Assembly: GCA_947470165.1 (NCBI GenBank)
Contig: CANISN010000118.1
Location: 1-5,723 of the forward strand
Source of the DNA: Burkholderiaceae bacterium
Lineage (GTDB): Bacteria; Pseudomonadota; Gammaproteobacteria; Burkholderiales; Burkholderiaceae
DNA: 5,723 nt
Reading direction: 5' to 3'
The stretch's first letter is position 1; every line of letters starts with the position of its first letter. The position numbers and the translations under genes were made by a program. Positions 1-5,723 of this stretch are shown here, in pieces. The notes beneath the pieces are model-generated. The model had not been told where the DNA came from, searched no databases, and saw only the letters and a list, made by a program, of their open reading frames with translations.

Positions 1-697
1 CTAGTACGCAAATTAATTTACCTTGATATAAGCCTGCTTCAGCCAATACTTTTTGAATATCTGCCGCTGCCATGAAGTTCATGGAGCCGCGAACATGGTC
101 TGAGCGTTCAAAGAGTTTTCGGTAATGCACTCTGCGAGCCTCCGGCAAAATGGTGTTGGTTGAATCCAGTAACTTATCTACCATTCCTAAGCTGGGTGAT
201 AGTGAAGCGAGCAAGCTAGAGAGCGTTGAAGATCTGGTAATCGGACCTAAGAGTGGTCCAAAGAAACTGGTATAGACGGGTGGCGGCGGTATAAAGGATG
301 GATTTAAAGCAATCACTAGCTTAGGCTGTTTTGCTGCAGTTACGGCAAAACGAATGGCTAAGGGAGCTCCAGCAGAATGTCCCGCCACTATTGAGGGTGC
401 CTCGATTCCTAATTGAGTAATGAGGAGTTGAAGTGAGCGTGCAATTTCATCAAGCTTGAGATCTTCTAATTTTGCACCCAAGGTAAAAGCGTGACCTGGC
501 AAATCTGGCACTAGAACTTGTGCATCGCTTGCCAATAAAGGAATCAGATCTGACCAAGAATGGGTTGAGCTACCAGTCCCATGCAATAGCAAAACAACGG
601 GGCCTTTACCAGTGAGTTGCACATGCCAATCTAAATCTCCAACAGAGATAACCTTGCTGTATTGTCGATTAGGCCAATCTAAGGGTATTCGTTTCAT
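1..697 (-). CDS. bchO: BchO, magnesium-chelatase-associated alpha/beta hydrolase (3' end outside window)
   Basis: My translation of the complement gives an open frame of 232 codons from ATG at 697 to the left edge; about 50-70 C-terminal residues are missing, judging from the usual BchO length of about 290. The N-terminus has the BchO-type opening DWPNRQYSK (residues 7-15), then HGTG (39-42, oxyanion-hole region), the DLPGH turn (65-69) and the nucleophile elbow GHSAGA (106-111, Ser108). The later stretch with ERSDHVRG (197-204) is also family-like. The catalytic His would lie beyond the window. BchO proteins are encoded in photosynthesis gene clusters, usually after the Mg-chelatase genes bchI and bchD. 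They are thought to assist magnesium insertion into protoporphyrin IX, but no reaction is firmly established. Here the gene follows another hydrolase gene by 3 bases, so translation is probably coupled. It has only a weak Shine-Dalgarno (AAGAG-like) inside the preceding gene. Confidence 0.9.
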   Translation of the reverse strand, partial: MKRIPLDWPNRQYSKVISVGDLDWHVQLTGKGPVVLLLHGTGSSTHSWSDLIPLLASDAQVLVPDLPGHAFTLGAKLEDLKLDEIARSLQLLITQLGIEAPSIVAGHSAGAPLAIRFAVTAAKQPKLVIALNPSFIPPPPVYTSFFGPLLGPITRSSTLSSLLASLSPSLGMVDKLLDSTNTILPEARRVHYRKLFERSDHVRGSMNFMAAADIQKVLAEAGLYQGKLICVL

Positions 698-700
698 GAC

Positions 701-1627
701 TTATAAAAACTCTTTGAGTGCGGCAAGACCAATGGTTGGCTGCTCTTCTTGCGGTAAGTGGCCAATATTAGGCAAGGATACTCTCTTCGCATTTGGCATC
801 ACCTTCAAGTAATCATTTGAATTGCTAATCGGAATGAAGGCATCTTTTTCACCCCAGATTAATAAGGTGGGAACTTGAATGCTCGCTAAGGATGGCACTG
901 GGTCTTGCAAAACCGTTTGCTGCATGCGCGCCAAAATTGCGCCCCTTACCCCTGGGGCTAGCATCAAATCATAGTAACGATTGACTAAAGCATCATTTAA
1001 AGTTTTGGGGTTAGCGTAAGCAGGCTCGAGGTTCATCGCCAAAAAAGTTTTAGAAAAAAAGTAGCGATAGAGTTCAGCAATTGCAGGAACCTCTGTCTTT
1101 TTACCGTACTCTATTCCAGGGCTGGCATATCCATCTGGCGATATGAGTACTAGCTTTGCAACCTGAGCTGGATGACGTGCTGCAAATTGCCAAGCAAACT
1201 TGCCACCCATAGAGTTGCCTACCAGCACTACCTTAGGAATCTGCAGCTCTTTGAGAAAAGCTTCTAAAACTTCCACACTTCTCTGATCGGTATAGATACC
1301 GCTAGGATCCTCCCCAGTTAAACCAAATCCTGGTAGATCAACAGAAATCACTCGGTAGTCTTCACTTAAAGCTTGCGCCCAGGTCTCCCATGTTTGTAGG
1401 CTCGCACCAAAGCCATGCAAAAATAAAATGGGGATCACATTTTTGGAGGAGCCAGTATCTTGGTAGTGGAGATTGACACCCAACGCACTAACATAGGCAT
1501 TTTTAGATGAGCCATATGTTTTCTCTAGCTCTGCTTTAGACTTATCCGGCGTCCATAAATAGAGGGCGGCAAGTAATATGAGGGATATGAATACAAGAGC
1601 AATGATCTTGAGCGCTTTGAGGAACAT
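701..1627 (-). CDS. Membrane-anchored alpha/beta-fold hydrolase
   Basis: This is a complete 308-residue serine hydrolase of the alpha/beta superfamily. Residues 5-25 form one hydrophobic segment preceded by Lys4 and Lys7, with no lipobox or clear signal-peptidase site. It is therefore probably an uncleaved anchor that places the enzyme domain in the periplasm (inference). Visible catalytic elements are HGFG (71-74, oxyanion hole), DLPGFG (97-102), the nucleophile elbow GNSMGG (137-142, Ser139), Asp262 in GEKDAF and His290 in NIGHLP. The triad looks intact, so an active esterase, lipase or related hydrolase is expected; the substrate is unknown. The ATG at 1627 is supported by TAAGG ten bases upstream. 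It ends 3 bases before bchO, so the two genes almost certainly share an mRNA. It is not itself BchO: it lacks the N-terminal WPNR motif and has the extra anchor. Its position suggests, but does not prove, a role in pigment or membrane-lipid metabolism. Confidence 0.85.
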   Translation of the reverse strand: MFLKALKIIALVFISLILLAALYLWTPDKSKAELEKTYGSSKNAYVSALGVNLHYQDTGSSKNVIPILFLHGFGASLQTWETWAQALSEDYRVISVDLPGFGLTGEDPSGIYTDQRSVEVLEAFLKELQIPKVVLVGNSMGGKFAWQFAARHPAQVAKLVLISPDGYASPGIEYGKKTEVPAIAELYRYFFSKTFLAMNLEPAYANPKTLNDALVNRYYDLMLAPGVRGAILARMQQTVLQDPVPSLASIQVPTLLIWGEKDAFIPISNSNDYLKVMPNAKRVSLPNIGHLPQEEQPTIGLAALKEFL

Positions 1628-1646
1628 CGAGTTCTAGCCTTAAAAT
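1617..1646 (+). promoter_or_regulatory. Candidate sigma70-type promoter for the LPOR gene
   Basis: TTGAGG (1617-1622, four of six matches to TTGACA) and TAAAAT (1641-1646, five of six matches to TATAAT) are separated by 18 bases. Transcription would start near 1653, leaving a leader of about 37 bases before the ATG at 1690. The -35 box lies inside the start of the divergent hydrolase gene, and the -10 box overlaps that gene's ribosome binding site. The 62-bp spacer (1628-1689) must also serve the minus-strand pair, but I found no convincing promoter in that direction. The call rests only on consensus matching in AT-rich DNA. Confidence 0.35.
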
Positions 1647-1689
1647 GAAAACAATGAATCTTTACCAAAACTAAGACTGTAATAGAAAA

Positions 1690-2673
1690 ATGACCTCTAC
1701 TAGCAATCAACCACTTGCCATTATTACTGGATCTTCCTCTGGTGTTGGTTTATATGCCGCTAAGGCCCTACTGGCTAGAAATTGGCGGCTCATTCTGGCG
1801 GTCCGCGATCCCCAGAAAATGGAACTGGCTGCCAAGGCGCATCAATTTGAATCTAGCCAATATGACATCTGGCAATTAGACCTAGGCAATCTAGATAGTG
1901 TTCGAGCATTTGTGAAGCGCTTTAATGACAGCGGTCAAAAGCTCAATGCCCTGCTCTGTAATGCAGCCACTTACCTGCCACTCTTAAAAGAACCTGCTCG
2001 CTCTCCTCAAGGATTTGAAATCAGCGTTGCTACCAATTATTTTGGGCACTATGTTTTAAGCAGAATGTTGCTAGAAAATTTAGTACAAACCGCTAAAGCA
2101 CATGAGCATGCCCGCCTGATTACATTAGGCACTGTTACTGCAAACTCAGAAGAGTTTGGTGGCAAAGTACCTATTCCTGCTCCTGCAGATATTGGCGCAC
2201 TAGAAGGTCTGATAGCTGGCTTTAAAGCACCGATTGCCATGATTAACGGTAAACCCTTTAAACCAGGCAAAGCATACAAAGACAGTAAGTTATGCAATAT
2301 GGTCATGAATCGTGAGCTACAAAAAAGATATCACGCCAGCACTGGTGTGATCTTTAATACCCTATATCCTGGATGTGTAGCAGAGACAGCACTCTTTAGA
2401 GATACCCCGCCACTCTTTCAGAAAATATTCCCTTGGTTTCAGAAAAACATTACTAAAGGGTATGTGAGCCAAGAGCTTGCTGGTGATCGGGTTGCTCAAG
2501 TCGTAGCCGATCCGCACTTTACCCAATCGGGCGTTCACTGGAGCTGGGGCAATCGTAACTCAGCAATTAGAGAGCCTTTCGCTCAAGAGCTTTCTATGAA
2601 AGCCAAGAGCGAGAAGCTCAGCAAAGACCTCTGGGAAGTTACTGCCAAGCTCGTTGATATGCCCAGTGACTAA
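1690..2673 (+). CDS. por: Light-dependent NADPH:protochlorophyllide oxidoreductase (LPOR)
   Basis: This 327-residue short-chain dehydrogenase reduces the C17=C18 double bond of protochlorophyllide to chlorophyllide using NADPH and light. The Rossmann motif is TGSSSGVG (13-20), followed by NAAT (91-94), Thr148 in GTVTAN and the catalytic YKDSK (Tyr196, Lys200). LPOR is distinguished from ordinary dehydrogenases by the long insertion before the Tyr (about 151-194, with PIPAPADIG and KPFKPGKA), the LYPGCVAET block (225-233) and the [19 protein letters not shown] block near 247-265. Of the four cysteines usual in cyanobacterial enzymes, three are present (Cys90, Cys202, Cys229); the first is replaced by Val38. 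Length and wording are close to cyanobacterial POR, from memory and not from an alignment. The ATG at 1690 gives a typical short N-terminus, although no good Shine-Dalgarno precedes it. The gene stands alone on the plus strand and converges on bchL. LPOR has been reported before in some aerobic anoxygenic phototrophs, so the family here is known but uncommon. Confidence 0.95.
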   Translation: MTSTSNQPLAIITGSSSGVGLYAAKALLARNWRLILAVRDPQKMELAAKAHQFESSQYDIWQLDLGNLDSVRAFVKRFNDSGQKLNALLCNAATYLPLLKEPARSPQGFEISVATNYFGHYVLSRMLLENLVQTAKAHEHARLITLGTVTANSEEFGGKVPIPAPADIGALEGLIAGFKAPIAMINGKPFKPGKAYKDSKLCNMVMNRELQKRYHASTGVIFNTLYPGCVAETALFRDTPPLFQKIFPWFQKNITKGYVSQELAGDRVAQVVADPHFTQSGVHWSWGNRNSAIREPFAQELSMKAKSEKLSKDLWEVTAKLVDMPSD

Positions 2674-2682
2674 CTAAGTTAC

Positions 2683-3600
<918 letters not shown>

Positions 3601-3609
3601 TCACTCTTC

Positions 3610-3624
3610 TCGACACAGGGTCGA
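3610..3624 (-). other. Small intercistronic hairpin between bchB and bchL
   Basis: TCGAC (3610-3614) and GTCGA (3620-3624) form a perfect 5-bp inverted repeat around a 5-base loop. It sits in the 39-bp gap after the bchB stop and before the bchL ribosome binding site. There is no U-run on the bchL side, so it is not a standard terminator. It could mark an RNA processing or stability point that adjusts BchL dosage relative to BchNB, or it could be chance. Confidence 0.25.
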
Positions 3625-3627
3625 TAT

Positions 3628-5196
3628 TTAACTTCTAAAATGTGCCTTTGCATCATACAAAGTTTCTAATGTAATACTAAAAAGTCCCTGCTCCACAGCA
3701 TAACGCTCTGTATTTCTTCTAGCCTTGCCTCTAACAAAAAATGGAATCTTATTGAGCTCTTTTTCTGCGTCCGTTTCCCAAGAGGGTGCCCCATTATTAG
3801 AGCTAGTCATAGAAGCTACTTCAACTAAGCTTTCTTTAGGGGGAGTTGAGGCATGCCCTAGATGCGATGGCATAGCACCATCATGAAATTCAAAATCGCC
3901 TTTGAACATGCCAATTAAGTGTTCTTCTAGACCCATCATGAGAGGATGGACCCAAGAATCAAATAATACGCAGGCACCCTCAAAGCCCATTTGCGGTGAA
4001 TAGCGAGATGGGAAATCCTGTACGTGAACTGGCGAGGAAATCACTGCGCAAGGTATCTTCAAGCGCTTGGCAATATGACGCTCCATCTGCGTTCCCAAGA
4101 TCAACTCAGGCTGAAGTTCAGTAATCTTTTCTTCAACCTCTAGGTAGTCATCTGTAATTATTGCTTCGAGCCCGAGTTCAGCAGCAGCTTCGCGCACTTC
4201 ACGGGCTAATTCACGGCTATAGGTTCCCAGTCCAACGACTTTGAAGCCCATTTCATGCGCCGCTACTTTGGCGGCAGCAATCGCATGGGTGGCATCACCA
4301 AAAATAAAGACTCTTTTATTAGTGAGGTAAGTGGAGTCTACCGATAAAGCATACCAACGCGCTTTAGAGGATTGACTGAGTTTTTGAACATCACATTCAA
4401 TGCCGGCTAGTTGGCAAACTTCAGTAATAAAGGCTTGAGTACCTTTAAATCCAATCGGGATTGCTTTTGTAGAAGGCTGACCAAAACTTCGAGTCATCCA
4501 AGTAGCGGCAGTATTGGCTGTCTCGGGATATAAATTGACATTAAAGTCTGCTTCATGCAAACGGGCAATATCGGCAGGATTAGCGCCAAGCGGTGCAACG
4601 ACATTGACTTCAATCCCCAAGTCACGCAATAAGCGGGAGATTTCTTCAACGTCGTCACGATGACGAAAACCAAGCGCTGTGGGTCCTAAAATATTACAAC
4701 TTGGCTTAGCATTAGTTACCCTAGCTGGGCGCTGTTGACCAGGAGGCAAAACAAATGACTGCCCTAGTAGGCGAACCATCTGATAAAAGGTTTCTGCTGC
4801 GCCCCAATTTTCTTTCTTTTGATAGGCAGGTAATTCCAGCGGCAAGATGGGGACAGGTAAATCGAGAGCAGCAGCTAAGCCACCCGGATCATCTTGAATC
4901 AGTTCTGCAGTACAAGAAGCGCCTACCATTAACAAATCAGGCTTAAAACGGGCGTAGGCTGTTCTAGCAGCATCTTTAAATAACTCTGCGGTATCGCTAC
5001 CTAAATCACGCGCCTGAAAAGTCGTATAAGTCACCGGCGGTCTTTTTTTCATCCGCTCAATCATGGTGAACAGGAGATCCGCATAAGTGTCACCTTGCGG
5101 TGCATGTAAGACGTAATGCACCTTCTCCATTGCAGTAGCAATCCGCATAGCTCCAACGTGGGGTGGGCCTTCATAGGTCCAGAGGGTTAACTTCAT
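3628..5196 (-). CDS. bchB: BchB, catalytic subunit B of dark-operative protochlorophyllide reductase
   Basis: This is a complete 522-residue protein, normal for the family. It pairs with BchN in the nitrogenase MoFe-like heterotetramer that binds protochlorophyllide. Asp36 (in PQGDTY) matches the unusual aspartate that, with three BchN cysteines, ligates the NB 4Fe-4S cluster. [15 protein letters not shown] (92-106) is a conserved family block. Asp287 in SVDSTYLT probably corresponds to the proton-donating aspartate (Asp274 in Rhodobacter numbering; assigned from memory). FGDATHA (299-305) and the [10 protein letters not shown] block follow. The C-terminal part, about 470-515, with [20 protein letters not shown], is the small helical domain special to ChlB and BchB. 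The ATG at 5196 overlaps the bchN stop as ATGA and has a strong GGAGG four bases upstream, so the start is secure and translation is coupled to bchN. BchH, often encoded next, is absent; bchL follows instead after 39 bp. Confidence 0.97.
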   Translation of the reverse strand: MKLTLWTYEGPPHVGAMRIATAMEKVHYVLHAPQGDTYADLLFTMIERMKKRPPVTYTTFQARDLGSDTAELFKDAARTAYARFKPDLLMVGASCTAELIQDDPGGLAAALDLPVPILPLELPAYQKKENWGAAETFYQMVRLLGQSFVLPPGQQRPARVTNAKPSCNILGPTALGFRHRDDVEEISRLLRDLGIEVNVVAPLGANPADIARLHEADFNVNLYPETANTAATWMTRSFGQPSTKAIPIGFKGTQAFITEVCQLAGIECDVQKLSQSSKARWYALSVDSTYLTNKRVFIFGDATHAIAAAKVAAHEMGFKVVGLGTYSRELAREVREAAAELGLEAIITDDYLEVEEKITELQPELILGTQMERHIAKRLKIPCAVISSPVHVQDFPSRYSPQMGFEGACVLFDSWVHPLMMGLEEHLIGMFKGDFEFHDGAMPSHLGHASTPPKESLVEVASMTSSNNGAPSWETDAEKELNKIPFFVRGKARRNTERYAVEQGLFSITLETLYDAKAHFRS

Positions 5197-5723
5197 GCCG
5201 CCTCCACCATCATGAGCTTATTTTTTCTAGTCAGAGGGCGTGCAAACAACTCTGCTAAATCGGCTGCTTGATTAAATCCTTGAATCGGCGTGAAGACCAG
5301 CTCAATCGACCACTTGGTCGTAAAGCCCTCCGCTTCTAATGGATTGGCTAGACCTAAACCACAGACAACCATATCTGGCTGTTGCTCACGACAACGATCT
5401 AACTGATTCTCGACATTTTGACCTTCGGATAATTGGGTCTTAGGATCCAACATAGCTAATTCTTCTGCCATATGCTGACGATGCAAATAAGGAACCCCTA
5501 CTTCCATCAGATTCATACCAAGTTCTCTATTTAAATAACGCGCTAATGGTATTTCTAACTGAGAGTCTGGGAAGAAGAAAATAGATTTACCTTGCAAGAC
5601 TGCACGGTGGGGCTCAAGCGACTTCTTAGCACGATCTCGTTGTGGGGCAATCACTTTTTCAAATACGTCAGGAGAAACATTCAAAGCCGTTGCTGCGGCT
5701 AAGAACCATTTTTCTGTGCCCTC
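5193..5723 (-). CDS. bchN: BchN, catalytic subunit N of dark-operative protochlorophyllide reductase (5' end outside window)
   Basis: Only the C-terminal 176 residues are in the window; the full protein is normally about 420-430. The frame is open to the right edge, where the complement reads [19 protein letters not shown], as expected for this part of BchN. An in-frame TTG at 5684 is therefore an internal Leu codon and not the start. Recognition comes from the C-terminal block [22 protein letters not shown] and the closely following FTPIQGF and [10 protein letters not shown], all characteristic of BchN. The three N-terminal cysteines that hold the NB cluster lie outside the window and cannot be checked. 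BchN forms the alpha subunit of the nitrogenase-like catalytic tetramer with BchB and helps form the protochlorophyllide pocket. The stop overlaps the bchB start by 4 bases (ATGA). Upstream neighbours are unknown; bchF is common there. Confidence 0.96.
   Translation of the reverse strand, partial: EGTEKWFLAAATALNVSPDVFEKVIAPQRDRAKKSLEPHRAVLQGKSIFFFPDSQLEIPLARYLNRELGMNLMEVGVPYLHRQHMAEELAMLDPKTQLSEGQNVENQLDRCREQQPDMVVCGLGLANPLEAEGFTTKWSIELVFTPIQGFNQAADLAELFARPLTRKNKLMMVEAA
5201..5205 (-). promoter_or_regulatory. Strong ribosome binding site for bchB inside bchN
   Basis: The complement reads GGAGG, then CGGC, then the bchB ATG at 5196. The site lies within the last codons of bchN and fixes the bchB start. 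With the ATGA overlap it indicates coupled, roughly equal production of the two DPOR catalytic subunits, which assemble in a 1:1 ratio. Confidence 0.7.

Noticed and set aside
612..812. Plus-strand open frame of 66 codons across the bchO-hydrolase junction
   Set aside because: It lies antisense to two well-supported genes, has no recognisable domain and shows no ribosome binding site.
1678..1695. Possible PpsR/CrtJ site, TGT-N12-ACC, over the LPOR start codon
   Set aside because: The second half-site has a mismatch (ACC for ACA), the site is single and it extends into coding sequence; such short patterns occur often by chance.
1525..1710. Minus-strand open frame of 61 codons over the start of the anchored hydrolase
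   Set aside because: It is an alternative frame over the hydrolase start and the divergent spacer, with no family resemblance.
2049..2306. Minus-strand open frame of 85 codons inside LPOR
   Set aside because: It is the antisense shadow of a strongly conserved LPOR region and has no features of its own.
2671..2681. Palindrome TAACTAAGTTA as a bidirectional terminator
   Set aside because: The 5-bp arms are AT-rich, the centre is one base and there is no U-tract, so it cannot form a stable terminator hairpin.
4755..4946. Plus-strand open frame of 63 codons opposite bchB
   Set aside because: It is antisense to conserved bchB coding sequence with no independent support.
5682..5684. TTG as the start codon of a 163-residue protein
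   Set aside because: The frame continues upstream to the window edge with residues typical of BchN, so the TTG is an internal Leu codon in a gene cut by the window.

Overview
This window is part of a bacteriochlorophyll (photosynthesis) gene cluster. The protein sequences are typical of a purple, probably aerobic anoxygenic phototrophic proteobacterium. The moderate GC content (roughly mid-40s percent by eye) and tight packing suggest a freshwater betaproteobacterium, perhaps Polynucleobacter-like. That placement is an inference from composition and gene content, not a demonstrated assignment.

Left part (1-1627, minus strand): two alpha/beta-hydrolase genes lie head to tail, separated by 3 bases. 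The upstream one (701-1627) encodes a 308-residue enzyme with an N-terminal membrane anchor. The downstream one (1-697, running off the left edge) is BchO, the hydrolase-fold protein associated with magnesium chelatase. Middle (1628-2673, plus strand): a 62-bp divergent spacer leads into a light-dependent protochlorophyllide oxidoreductase (LPOR), a short-chain dehydrogenase closely resembling cyanobacterial POR. Right part (2683-5723, minus strand): bchN (C-terminal 176 residues only), bchB and bchL encode the dark-operative, nitrogenase-like protochlorophyllide reductase (DPOR), in the order N-B-L.

The main point is that two unrelated enzymes for the same step, reduction of the C17=C18 double bond of protochlorophyllide, sit side by side. 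DPOR uses ATP and iron-sulfur clusters and is oxygen-sensitive. LPOR uses NADPH and light and tolerates oxygen. Their genes converge with only 9 bp between stop codons and no visible terminator. The pair would let the cell make bacteriochlorophyll in the dark or at low oxygen through DPOR, and in light under full aeration through LPOR. No bchH or bchM is found between or after bchB and bchL, unlike the common bchFNBHLM arrangement.

There is no gene-free stretch above 300 bases. I saw no tRNA, rRNA, insertion sequence, CRISPR array or long repeat.
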